The notes under the pieces are model-generated. The model was not told where the DNA came from, made no database searches, and worked only from the letters and a program-made list of their open reading frames with translations. Shown here one piece after another: positions 50,747 through 60,000 of a stretch of 64,000 nt of DNA (position 1 is the stretch's first letter; every line of letters starts with the position of its first letter). The stretch spans positions 215,802 to 279,801 of the forward strand of contig JAAYNL010000015.1 of NCBI GenBank assembly GCA_012520845.1, in the 5' to 3' direction. This DNA comes from Thermoplasmatales archaeon (lineage in GTDB: Archaea > Thermoplasmatota > Thermoplasmata > Methanomassiliicoccales > Methanomethylophilaceae). The position numbers and the translations under genes were made by a program.

Positions 50747-51978
50747 CCATCAAGATAGCGCAGCTGTCCTGCGGGACGGAATACAGCAGCGTCCAGCCGG
50801 AGATAGCCAAGGCTGCCCAGAGCGTCGGCGCCAAGGTGGTCTACCCTGACGTGGGCGCCGACGACATAGAGGCGGCCGTGGAGCGTTTCGGGTTCAACCC
50901 CCGCTCGCCGCAGCTCAAGCTCATGATAGCGAGGGCGGTGGCCCTGGCCGACGGCAAGTACGACGCGGACGCCATATTCATAGCCACGTGCTTCAGGTGC
51001 GCCGAGGGCGCCCTCGTGAGGAACGAGCTCAGGAGGTTCGTGCAGGAGAACACCAGGCTCCCCGTGGTGACGTATTCGTTCACGGAGAGGATGAAGGCCG
51101 CCCAGCTCCTGACGAGGATGGAGGCCCTGGTCACCATAGTCTCCAGGAAGGAGATCCTGGCCAGGGAGCGCCAGACCGGGCTCACCGCCGGCATCGACTC
51201 GGGGTCGTCCACCACCAAGGCCGTCATAATGAGGGACAACGAGATCCTCGGCAAGGCCTGGATGCCCTCGTACAACGTCGTCGAGTCGGCGACGGAGGTG
51301 CTGGAGCAGGCCATGAAGGAGGCCGGCATAAAGTTCTCCGACATCGAGGCCATGGGCACCACCGGCTACGGCAGGTACACCCTGGGCAAGCATTTCAAGG
51401 CCAAGCTGGTGCAGGAGGAGCTCACCGTCAACTCGAAGGGCGCCGTGTGGCTTGCGGACAGGCAGAGGGGCGAGGCCACCATCATCGACATCGGCGGCAT
51501 GGACAACAAGGCCATCACAGTCAGGGACGGCATACCCGACAACTTCACCATGGGCGGCGTGTGCGCCGGCGCCTCCGGCAGGTTCCTGGAGATGGTCACC
51601 AACAGGCTGAAGATACCGATCACCGAGCTGGGAGCCCTGGCCGAGAAGGGAGACTGGCGTAACGCCAAGATGAACTCGTACTGCTCCGTTTTCGGCATAC
51701 AGGACCTGGTCACCAACCTGGGCGAGGGCAAGACCTTCGAGGACGTGGCCGCCGCCGCGTGCCATTCCGTCGCCGAGCAGGTGTACGAGCAGCAGCTCCA
51801 GGAAATCGACGTGCGCCATCCGATCATACAGGTCGGCGGCACCTCCCTGATATCCGGGCTGGTGAAGGCCGTCGGCGAGATCCTGGGCGAGATGCCCATC
51901 GTGCCGCCGGATTCCCAGTACATCGGGGCCGTGGGCGGGGCGCTGCTCAGCAGCGGCATGATGGACATGGGTGAGTGA
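50743..51978 (+). CDS. mmp15: Methanogenesis marker protein 15
   Basis: A 411-residue ASKHA ATPase of the BadF/BadG/HgdC type. The family is related to activators of 2-hydroxyacyl-CoA dehydratases, which push low-potential electrons with ATP. The phosphate loops are [14 protein letters not shown] (near residue 148) and [30 protein letters not shown] is near the end. An N-terminal 145-residue domain with conserved Cys ([17 protein letters not shown]) precedes them. An ATP-driven electron role in MCR activation is plausible but inferred. Confidence 0.93.
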   Translation: MTIKIAQLSCGTEYSSVQPEIAKAAQSVGAKVVYPDVGADDIEAAVERFGFNPRSPQLKLMIARAVALADGKYDADAIFIATCFRCAEGALVRNELRRFVQENTRLPVVTYSFTERMKAAQLLTRMEALVTIVSRKEILARERQTGLTAGIDSGSSTTKAVIMRDNEILGKAWMPSYNVVESATEVLEQAMKEAGIKFSDIEAMGTTGYGRYTLGKHFKAKLVQEELTVNSKGAVWLADRQRGEATIIDIGGMDNKAITVRDGIPDNFTMGGVCAGASGRFLEMVTNRLKIPITELGALAEKGDWRNAKMNSYCSVFGIQDLVTNLGEGKTFEDVAAAACHSVAEQVYEQQLQEIDVRHPIIQVGGTSLISGLVKAVGEILGEMPIVPPDSQYIGAVGGALLSSGMMDMGE

Positions 51979-51980
51979 GC

Positions 51981-52535
51981 ATGGAGACGGTCATCGAGGG
52001 CACGGAGGAGTTCGGTAACGACGCCTACAAGGCGCTTTTCGAGGGGATCATGTCCGACATCGGGAAGGCCGTCCACGTGGAGAAGGCCAGGCTCGTCCTG
52101 AGGCCCGAGGTGCCGTTCTTCGTGTTCAGCCTCCTGCTGAAGGCGGAGCCCGAGAGCAAGAGGATCTCGGACGTCGCGTCCGTGAGGGGCGAGGACGGCA
52201 ACGTCTTCGTCACCATATCCGACGAGCGCTACGCCCCGGAGGTGCTGTCCCGGCTGTGGGCCAGGTATTCCAGGGAAAGGGTGGAGCAGCAGACCCGCTT
52301 CGACATCGCCGTGCGCGCCGCCTCCGTGGCGGAGGTGGAGGAAACCGTCGTATCGTCGGGCGAGGAGGCCCTGCGGGAGATCGTGGGCGCCCTGTGGCGC
52401 TCCATGCCAGAGGGCATCAAGGCGAGGCACAACATGGGCTCCGGCCGCGTCGTCACCATAATGGCGACGGAGGAGAACGTACAGCCGTGGATGAAGGAGG
52501 AGGCCGCCGCCGTGCACGCTTCCATGGGGGGATGA
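51981..52535 (+). CDS. mmp17: Methanogenesis marker protein 17
   Basis: A 184-residue marker-17 protein. Recognisable parts are FVFSLLLKAEPESKRISDVA and QTRFDIAVRAASVAEVEETVV. Mmp17 co-purifies with McrC and Mmp7 in the MCR activation complex. The ATG at 51981 is used; a GTG at 51975 would give a GTGA overlap with mmp15 and two more residues. Confidence 0.9.
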   Translation: METVIEGTEEFGNDAYKALFEGIMSDIGKAVHVEKARLVLRPEVPFFVFSLLLKAEPESKRISDVASVRGEDGNVFVTISDERYAPEVLSRLWARYSRERVEQQTRFDIAVRAASVAEVEETVVSSGEEALREIVGALWRSMPEGIKARHNMGSGRVVTIMATEENVQPWMKEEAAAVHASMGG

Positions 52536-52536
52536 G

Positions 52537-53478
52537 ATGTTCGAGGTCCTGATGTACGACGGCGGGGTGTACAGGTCCGCCGAGCTTTACGAGCTGATCG
52601 AGGACGTGGGCGGCGTGGTCATCAACAGCATGAGGAGCTCCCAGATGCTCACCGTGACCATGTCCGTGCCCGAGGAGGACAGGGCCGCCATCGAGGAGCT
52701 GTGCACCGACATCGGCGGCACCGTGAAGGAGGTGCCCCTCGCCGGGACCGAGATCGCGGTCATAGGGCCCACGTTGGGGAGGCACCACATGCCCCACCCC
52801 ATCTGCGACATCGCCGAGCAGCTCAGGCAGTACGGGGCCATTTCCGTCGTCATGGGGCTGGCCAGGGGCCGCGGCAAGGCGACGGCGCAGATATCCATGG
52901 ACGAGATCAACATCATCAACGAGTACGACGCGGCCGTTTTCATGATGGGCAACTTCAAGAGCTGCATAGAGGACAAGAAGGATTTGCTGGAGCCGCTGGA
53001 CGTCCCGCTGGTCCTGGTTTGCGGCCCGGAGCCCGAGGGGATGGAGGACGTCTGCGACGCCGTCGTTTCGGGCGTGGGCAGGAAATGCGAGAGGATGAGG
53101 ACCGCCGACGAGAGGAGGAAGCTGGTGGAGATAGCCGACACCGTGGTCAGGCTGCTGGACGCCAGGAGGGAGACGCTGTCGGAGGACCCGCTGTACGTCC
53201 ACCCCGCCGAGCTGAAGCAGCTGCTGGAGACCTACGAACCGATCGACATGTGCCTCCGCCCCGCGCCGATAGTGCTGCTGCTGGGCGGCCTCCGGGTCAA
53301 GATACCCTATTCGGAGCACAGGGAATATCTAGAGAACCTGGACGTCTTCGGCCGCAGGCTCGGGGACATCGCCCGGATAAGGCCGTCGAGGATCAGCGAC
53401 AGCAGCACCATCATCGAGATCATGACGGTGTCCGAGGTGGAGGACCGGGACGCCTACAGGGCGGAATACGGGGCATGA
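52537..53478 (+). CDS. mmp7: Methanogenesis marker protein 7
   Basis: A 313-residue marker-7 protein, a core member of the MCR activation complex with McrC and Mmp17. Family features are YDGGVYRSAELYELIEDVGG at the start, GPTLGRHHMPHPICDIAEQL near residue 70, and a C-terminal PAPIVLLLGGLRVKIPY. One base separates it from mmp17, and it overlaps the next gene by ATGA. It ends the conserved part of the cluster. Confidence 0.93.
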   Translation: MFEVLMYDGGVYRSAELYELIEDVGGVVINSMRSSQMLTVTMSVPEEDRAAIEELCTDIGGTVKEVPLAGTEIAVIGPTLGRHHMPHPICDIAEQLRQYGAISVVMGLARGRGKATAQISMDEINIINEYDAAVFMMGNFKSCIEDKKDLLEPLDVPLVLVCGPEPEGMEDVCDAVVSGVGRKCERMRTADERRKLVEIADTVVRLLDARRETLSEDPLYVHPAELKQLLETYEPIDMCLRPAPIVLLLGGLRVKIPYSEHREYLENLDVFGRRLGDIARIRPSRISDSSTIIEIMTVSEVEDRDAYRAEYGA

Positions 53479-53900
53479 GCGGGGGCACGTACGCCCTCTT
53501 TTTCAGTCTGCCGAACGGTTTTTCCGGACGCGTCGGTTCCCTCGGGGAACTGTCGCTGCCGCCCGGGCGGTACTGCTACGCCGGCAGCGCCATGGCATCC
53601 CTTGACAAAAGGCTCGGGAGGCATGCCAATCCCTCGAAAACGATGCGCTGGCACATTGATTACGTCACCGTCCGCGCCGACGGCTTCGCCGCGTTGGCGT
53701 CGCCCGGCGGCGCGGTGGCCGAATGTTCCATCGCGGCCGCCGCGTCGGAAGCGGGCATGACGCCTGCCGCCAGGGGGTTCGGATGTTCGGATTGCAAGTG
53801 CCAGACGCATCTTTTCAACGTCCCGGACGGGTCCTGGGAAACCCTCGCGCGCGTCGCGGGCCTGCGTCCGTATCCCGTTCCCGCACCAAAGGGTTATTAA
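53475..53900 (+). CDS. DUF123 (GIY-YIG-like) protein
   Basis: A 141-residue protein of the archaeal DUF123 group, related to GIY-YIG nucleases. The GIY...YIG-like strands are GTYALFF and GRYCYAGSAM. MRWHIDYVTV with the conserved His, and the GCSDCKCQTHLF cysteine/His cluster, complete the pattern. Nuclease activity is not established. It overlaps mmp7 by 4 bp, so it is transcribed with the MCR activation operon, though a functional link is doubtful. Confidence 0.85.
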   Translation: MSGGTYALFFSLPNGFSGRVGSLGELSLPPGRYCYAGSAMASLDKRLGRHANPSKTMRWHIDYVTVRADGFAALASPGGAVAECSIAAAASEAGMTPAARGFGCSDCKCQTHLFNVPDGSWETLARVAGLRPYPVPAPKGY

Positions 53901-53958
53901 GCCCTGCCCTCTTTACACGTGCAATAAGACGCACGCGCAAAACGTGGAGGAAATCTTA

Positions 53959-55569
53959 ATGAAACCGAAAAGGATAGAAAATCTTTCCCGCAAGGTCACC
54001 TCCGACTTCGTTTCGAGGCTCGAGGAGATCGTGGGCAAGGAGAACGTCAACACCGACGAGATGGACAGAATGCTTTACAGCCACGACCTGGCCCCGCTGC
54101 CCAAGGAGGCGGGCCTGGCGTTCAAAAACATACCCGACGTCGTCGTGAGGCCGTCCACCGTCGAGGAGATCTCCGAGATCGTGAAGCTCGCCTACAGGAA
54201 CGGCGTGGCCATCACGCCCCGCGGGGCATCCACGTGGGGCCTCGGCGGTTCCATGCCCACCGAGGCCGGCATGCTCATCGACATGTCCGCCAAGATGAAC
54301 CAGATTTACGAGGTGGACACGGTCAACATGTCCATGAAGGTCGGCGCCGGCTGCACCTGGAAGGCGGCCATGGAGGCCGCCGAGAAGGAGGGCTACATGG
54401 TCGGGTCGTACCCGTCCAGCTTCCCCTCCGCCACCGTCGGCGGGTGGGTCTCCACCAGCGGCATAGGCCCCGGCGGCTACAAGTTCGGCGGCGCCGCGGA
54501 GAACATCCTCAACCTGGAGGTCGTCCTCCCGGACGGCACCGTTGTCGTCACCGGATTCGACAAGCTTTCCAACAACATGTCCGGCTATAACCTGAACAAG
54601 ATGTTCAGCGGCGCCGAGGGCACCCTCGGCGTCATCGCCACCGTCACCCTGAGGATACACCCCAAGGGCGAGATCAGGCCCCTGGCCTACAGCTTCGAGA
54701 ACCTCAGGGACATCGGCGCGCCCATAAACGAGCTGGTGCACCACCCCAGCGTCAAGCCCATCCACATCGCCTGGTCCGATTACCTCCACTTCGAAAACCA
54801 GAGGAAGGCGGGCATCGACGTCCCCGCGGAAATCAAGAACCTGTGGCTCGTCACCCTCCAGGGCGACAAGGAGTTCGTCGACCTCGAGGAGAAATACCTC
54901 GACGGGCTGGCGGCCAAATACGGCGGCGTGAAGATGTCCGCCGACATCGCCGCCCACGAGTGGTCCGAGAGGTGCTACGAGTTCAGGGCCAGGAAGGTCG
55001 GCGTCGGGTCCATCCCGGCGGAGGTCGTCGTCCCGGTCGTTAGCTGGTCCGACTTCGTCGACGAGTGCTACAAAGGCTTCGAGGTGATGAAGATGGAGGC
55101 CGGCGGCATCATCGGCATGATCGCCGACCGCAGCACCGCCATGTTCATGCCCTACTACTTCAAGGACGACGAGACCCTCCTCGGGATGGCCGCGTTCTCC
55201 TTCAACTTCTACCTCGGGGAGAGGGCCGCCGAGTACGGCGGGCGCAACCTGGGCTTCGGCGTGTTCTTCGCCTACAACCTCGAGCTGGTCAGGGACAAGG
55301 GCTCCCTGGAGCTGATGAGGGACCTGAAGACGTTCATGGACCCCGTCGACGTGATGAACCCCGGCCACCTGGTGACCGGGAAGACCCGCTTCGGCATCTC
55401 CATGAACAAGAAGCTCATGTCGTTGGGCAGCGTCATGATGCAGGGTGCGAAGAAGCTCCTGCCGCAGGACGCCAACTTCGCGAAGAACGCGGAGAGGTTC
55501 AAGTACTCCGACATGGACGTGGAGATGGAGGAGTCCCGCGTCGTGACCTACGGCGACGGGACCCAGTGA
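53959..55569 (+). CDS. GlcD-type FAD-binding oxidoreductase
   Basis: A 536-residue flavoprotein of the glycolate oxidase/D-lactate dehydrogenase family. The FAD_binding_4 domain covers residues 45-225 (RPSTVEEISEIVKLAYRNGV, ITPRGASTWGLGG, SATVGGWVSTSGIGPGGYKFG), and the C-terminal oxidase domain follows. In methanogens and relatives such proteins can pair with HdrD-like iron-sulfur proteins; none is adjacent, but hdrCB exists in this window. The true substrate is unknown. ATG 53959 has GGAGG 8 nt upstream; the in-frame GTG at 53944 overlaps that site. Terminator follows. Confidence 0.85.
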   Translation: MKPKRIENLSRKVTSDFVSRLEEIVGKENVNTDEMDRMLYSHDLAPLPKEAGLAFKNIPDVVVRPSTVEEISEIVKLAYRNGVAITPRGASTWGLGGSMPTEAGMLIDMSAKMNQIYEVDTVNMSMKVGAGCTWKAAMEAAEKEGYMVGSYPSSFPSATVGGWVSTSGIGPGGYKFGGAAENILNLEVVLPDGTVVVTGFDKLSNNMSGYNLNKMFSGAEGTLGVIATVTLRIHPKGEIRPLAYSFENLRDIGAPINELVHHPSVKPIHIAWSDYLHFENQRKAGIDVPAEIKNLWLVTLQGDKEFVDLEEKYLDGLAAKYGGVKMSADIAAHEWSERCYEFRARKVGVGSIPAEVVVPVVSWSDFVDECYKGFEVMKMEAGGIIGMIADRSTAMFMPYYFKDDETLLGMAAFSFNFYLGERAAEYGGRNLGFGVFFAYNLELVRDKGSLELMRDLKTFMDPVDVMNPGHLVTGKTRFGISMNKKLMSLGSVMMQGAKKLLPQDANFAKNAERFKYSDMDVEMEESRVVTYGDGTQ

Positions 55570-55579
55570 AACCCCTGAG

Positions 55580-55612
55580 GCCCGGCCGGTTCGGCCGGGC
55601 CCTTCCCTTTAC
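55580..55612 (+). terminator. Hairpin after the FAD oxidoreductase gene
   Basis: GGCCCGGCC-GGTTC-GGCCGGGCC, a long GC stem, is followed by CTTCCCTTTACC. It also borders the end of the convergent HAD gene. Confidence 0.7.
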
Positions 55613-56283
55613 CTCGGCGGCCTGATCTCGGCCACCGACCCGACGTATTCCACGCCAAGGCGCTCCCAGTCGGTTTCGTCGAAGGAACCCGTAAGGACGC
55701 CGACGAACCCCGACCCGGCGTCGGCGGCGCAGCGGTAGTCGAAGGAATGGTCGCCGACGAAGAACACCTCCGTTGCCTCCACACCCAAAAACCGTGCCAG
55801 GTGGCGCATCGCGACGGGGGACGGTTTCGCCTCCTCCTCCGGGTAGTCATCCCTGGCGACCAAGGCGTCGAGGCAGCCGTCGACGCCGGCGTTCCTCAGG
55901 GCGAGCTCGGCGTATTCCCTGCAGCCTCGGGTGAGGACCCCTACTTTGTAGCCCGCGTCGCGTAGGCTCTTCAGAAGACCCAGGGCCCCGGGGACCGGTT
56001 TGGCCGCGGCCACGTTTTCCATCTCCACGTCCCTGGCGGCCTTCGCGACCCTGCCCCGTATCTCGTAGACCATGTGGCCCATGCCGTTCGCCCTCATCCA
56101 TTCGACGCCGGCGTCGATGTTGAACTTAGCCCCGCCCGTCCTGTCGACCGCGCCCTCGGGCACGCCCATGGCGATCATCTCGTCGAACACGAGGTTTGCC
56201 ATTTTGGCGTAGTCGACGTCCGTGTCCAACAGGGTGCCGTCCATGTCGAAGCCCACGGCCCTGTATCGCGGGGGAATCTCCAT
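55609..56283 (-). CDS. HAD-superfamily phosphatase
   Basis: A 224-residue haloacid dehalogenase-like hydrolase. All four motifs are present: GFDMDGTLLDTD (nucleophile Asp near residue 13), GVLTRGC, the Lys in AKPSPVAMRHL, and FFVGDHSFDYRCA. The helical cap between motifs I and II fits the phosphoglycolate phosphatase-like subgroup. Substrate unknown. Leaderless: a TATTTAT box (minus strand) lies about 26 nt upstream. It converges on the FAD oxidoreductase gene and follows the RNase P RNA gene on the same strand. Confidence 0.88.
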   Translation of the reverse strand: MEIPPRYRAVGFDMDGTLLDTDVDYAKMANLVFDEMIAMGVPEGAVDRTGGAKFNIDAGVEWMRANGMGHMVYEIRGRVAKAARDVEMENVAAAKPVPGALGLLKSLRDAGYKVGVLTRGCREYAELALRNAGVDGCLDALVARDDYPEEEAKPSPVAMRHLARFLGVEATEVFFVGDHSFDYRCAADAGSGFVGVLTGSFDETDWERLGVEYVGSVAEIRPPR

Positions 56284-56324
56284 GCATCCGTATGCGGGGA
56301 TGCCGATAAATACGCTGCGAATGG

Positions 56325-56633
56325 GAAGTGCCAGGTGGGAGTAGTAGTCCCCCTTCTGTTTCAGGCGGCATTCAACTGCGCACCCTACCCGCCGGTCCCC
56401 GGGCGGTCATCCCGGCTGTATGGGCTTGCTCCGGTGAGGTGTCGCCGTTTCACCAAATCCCCGGGAACGTCACCGTCCTCGGATCATCCTGTCTGTCGGG
56501 TCTGTGTCGTTTCTGGGCCCTTGCCCGGGCTCTCGCCCGGCCGGATTTCCCGGCTCACCCTGCCCTGTGGAGGAGGGAACTTCCTCAGCTGGGACCCGCC
56601 CAACCGTCGGCCGCCCTCTCCCTCCTGGCACTT
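56325..56633 (-). ncRNA. rnpB: RNase P RNA
   Basis: The minus strand reads as an archaeal RNase P RNA of about 310 nt. The 5' part AAGTGCCAGGAGGGAG pairs with the 3' part CTCCCACCTGGCACTT (helix P1). The conserved region GCTGAGGAAGTTCCCTCC, the AGAAACGACACAGAC segment, the GGTGAAACGGCGACACCTC block, and GCCTGAAACAGAAGGGGG near the 3' end occur in the expected order. A TATA box GTTTATAC (minus strand, 56658-56651) precedes it. The ends are approximate. No protein gene fits this interval. Confidence 0.88.
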
Positions 56634-56765
56634 TCCCAACGGGGAGGCGGGTATAAACGGCTTTGCCCGCCTGCGCGGAAGGTCCCGGTCAATGCCCAGG
56701 CGCCGCAATCGCGATTCCGCCGTACGTTAGGTTTATTAAACAGCGCAATATACAGAGTCGAAAAC

Positions 56766-56850
56766 GCAGGGGTAGCCAAGCTTGGCCAACGGCGCAAGGT
56801 TGAGGGCCTTGTCCTTCAGTGGTCCGTGGGTTCAAATCCCATCCCCTGCA
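56766..56850 (+). tRNA. tRNA-Leu (GAG)
   Basis: Acceptor GCAGGGG pairs with CCCCTGC. Anticodon stem CAAGG/CCTTG holds loop TTGAGGG (anticodon GAG), a long variable arm (TCCTTCAGTGGTCC) follows, and the T arm is GTGGGTTCAAATCCCAT. The long arm is typical of leucine tRNA. There is no intron and no encoded CCA. A TTTATTAAA box lies about 27 nt upstream. Confidence 0.93.
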
Positions 56851-56972
56851 CTCAATCCCCCACCAATGTCTTGCCGATTCCGCTGAGCCGGGTTCCATGG
56901 GTTAACGGCGATTTATTTTTTTTGCATGACCCAGGGTAAGTGGGTTATGTTGAAATAGGACGTAGATTACTA

Positions 56973-57020
56973 TGTTTATACGCGGATGCCGCGGCATCGC
57001 GTCTGTTTTTGGCAAGGGGG
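56973..57020 (+). promoter_or_regulatory. Promoter and leader of the giant repeat protein
   Basis: GTTTATAC (about 56973-56980) is the TATA box. A 14-bp perfect palindrome, GATGCCGCGGCATC, lies at 56985-56998, between the TATA box and the expected start of transcription. AAGGGGG (57014-57020) is the Shine-Dalgarno, 6 nt before ATG 57027. Confidence 0.55.
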
Positions 57021-57026
57021 ATTCAT

Positions 57027-60000
57027 ATGGGGAGAAAAAACCACGTTGTGACGGTTCTTTTGGCGATGGCGTTCGTGGCGGTCTCGGCCATGGTTTCCCT
57101 GCCGCACGACTGTTCCGACGCCGCCGGGCCGTACACCGTTACCTTCGATCCCAACGGCGGGACTGCCACGCCCGCCGCGTATTCCGCCAGCGTGGGCACA
57201 GCCACATCGGGCGGGTCCTTGATGCTGCCGCCAAGCAGCTTCACCGTCGGCGAGACGGCCTACGAATATTCCAGACCCGGATACGTTTTCTCCGGATGGG
57301 CGGAATCCAGGGCGGACATCGAGCCGTCCTTCGTCGCCGGGAACATAATGCCCGTGTCGTCCAATACCGTGTTGTATGCCGTTTGGTCGCCGAACGATTA
57401 CGACGTGACGTTCACGGTGGGCGGCGCGTCGGAGACCGTCAGAATACCGTTTGGCACAACGTACGACACGTCACAGATTTTCGACCTCGATGCCAAACCC
57501 GGGTTCAGGCTGATCGGCTGGTCGACGCAGGAACCCATCGATGTCGACAACAATGGGGCCTACATGCCCGTCGCCGGCTCCACCTGTTATGTCCTGGACG
57601 TCACTCTCAAGTCGCCCGGGGACGTGACCCTTTACCCGGTGTACGGCAAGGTTTGCAACGTCTCCACGGGCCCAGTGCAGATAACCGACGGCTCCGGATG
57701 CTACTACCTTACGGGCACGCACAGCACCAACGGCGTGACCGTCTCCGGCGGTTCGCCAAAGGTAACCGTGGAAAACCTGAACGTGGATTTCACGAATTTC
57801 GGCACAGAACGCAACGGGGCATCGCCGTTCGTGATTTCCGACGGCGCCGCCGTCTCGATGACCCTTGTCGGGAACAATACCCTTTACGGGCGCGCCAACG
57901 TCGTCGCAAAGAGCGCGATTAAGCAAGGTTTCACCGACGACGCGTACTATGGCTTTGCGGCCATGGACGTCATGCCCGGCACGACGCTCACCATAACGTC
58001 GGAAAGCACCGGCACCCTGACCGCCAAGGGCGGCGACGCGACAATATACGGCGTGTTTTCCCATCAGTTCAGCGGGCCAGGCATAGGGGGCAACTGGATT
58101 TTCCCCAAGTCCAAGTCCGCCTTCGACATGGTCAATCCCTGCGGGACCATCAACATCGAGGGGGGGACGGTGAACGCCTACGGCGGCAACCTCAACACCC
58201 ATCCCGCGAGGTTTCATGAGGGCACCGTAAGCAGTTCCGGGATAGGCGGCACCAACGGGCAGATCAACATCTCCGGCGGAACAGTTTCCGCAGAGAGGGG
58301 GGAGCAAAGCGGCACAACGTACAACGTCATCATGCGCCCGGACATCTATCCCGACGCGACCGTTTCCGGCACGGCGGAGGTGCATTACGAAACGGACGGC
58401 ACCGTAACGTATGGGACGTCCGTCCAGGTGCGTTTCACCACGACATCCTCCATTCCCGACGTCACCCTGATATCCATAGACGGCACGGGGGTGGCCGTAA
58501 GCAAGGTCACGGTGGCGAACGGCACCGTAGTACGGGTGCCGAGCCAAAGCATCGGGCACAACTCCGTCGTATCCATATCCACCGCCACTAGTTTCCACGG
58601 AGGCACGGCCGTATGGAACGCCGCCGACAGCAGATACGACGTCGGCTTGAGTTCATCCATGTGTTCCGTGGACGTTGCCACGTATTCAAACGACGGTGGC
58701 AGCCACCGACCGACGGGCGCCGGCGGCAGGGCCACGCACGGCACCGTCAGCCCGCACGGGCGGGGGGCCGTGAGCGCGCCCAATTGGGACGACAAAGTAC
58801 CGATCGAGTTCTTCTTCAGGGCCGACCCGGGGTACGAACTCTCCGGGGTTGCGCTCAGGCCGTACGACATGATGAGAAACAATCCCGGGGCGTGGGGGCC
58901 CATCGCCGCCGGCGACCTTTCCATCGTCCCCCTTGGCGACGGGGAGTATTCGGTCACCGTAATGTTGGTCGACGGGAGGTACGACGTCTCGTTCCAGGTC
59001 GAAAGGATCTCGCTCCCGGTCACGGTGAAGGTCGACATGTCCTCGAACCCCGGATGGGTCCCGGCCTCGCAGCTTGTCACCGTAAATTCCGGTACGTTGA
59101 ATTGGAACACCGACAATACCCAGGCGACGCATTCCGTGCTCTTTGGCGAGGATAGGACGTACACCGTGCATCCCGCCGCGTTCGGGGGCAACCCTTGCAT
59201 CCCTATGCTGGCCACCGTAAACGGCGAACCCGTCCCGCTGGCCGATGCCGGGGATGGGAAGTACGCACTGACCGTTAAGGCGTTCGCGTCGGAAACGACG
59301 ATCAAGATATCCTATCACCGCACCGTCAAGGTGACCGTCTCGGCGCCGACGCTGGAATCGACCGGCGAACCCGTGGGGACGGCAAGCATAACGCTTTACG
59401 ACGGGAACGGCGACCCGTTGACTACCGTACCGGACGGCCCGAATTCCTCCTCGATCCTGTTGCTTCGCGGTTCCGACATCGAGTTCAGGGTGGCGCAGGG
59501 GGATTCCCATCGCATCAAGACCGTCGTCATGGACGGGGCGGAAGTCCCGCTTGAGGCCGACGGCAGGTATTTCGTGGAGAACGTCACCGACGACGTCACC
59601 GTCGCCGCGACCCTCGTCTTGAGTGCTCCGGTGAACGACAGGACCGTCACCTACTTCGCCGAGGCGGGCAGCAGATACGTCATGCACACCACCGCCGACG
59701 TGAACGTCTTCGTGCCGGTTCTCGAGGATTTCCCAAGACTGGGTCTTACGCCCAAACACGGATACGACCTCGTGTGGTGGAGGGTCCACGGTACCTATGA
59801 CGGGGAGTACGACACTGTCGGCCGCCTCGTCGCCCCCGGGGTGGAGGCATCCGTCTGGGGGCCTGTGGACTGTTTCGCCCTGTGGTCCGATTCCCCCGCG
59901 GAATACGGTCTGACCTACGACCTGGCGGGCGGCACGCCCTCCGGTCTCTATCCCGCCACCTATAATGTCAATTCATCGATTTACCTTGAGTACCCAACCA

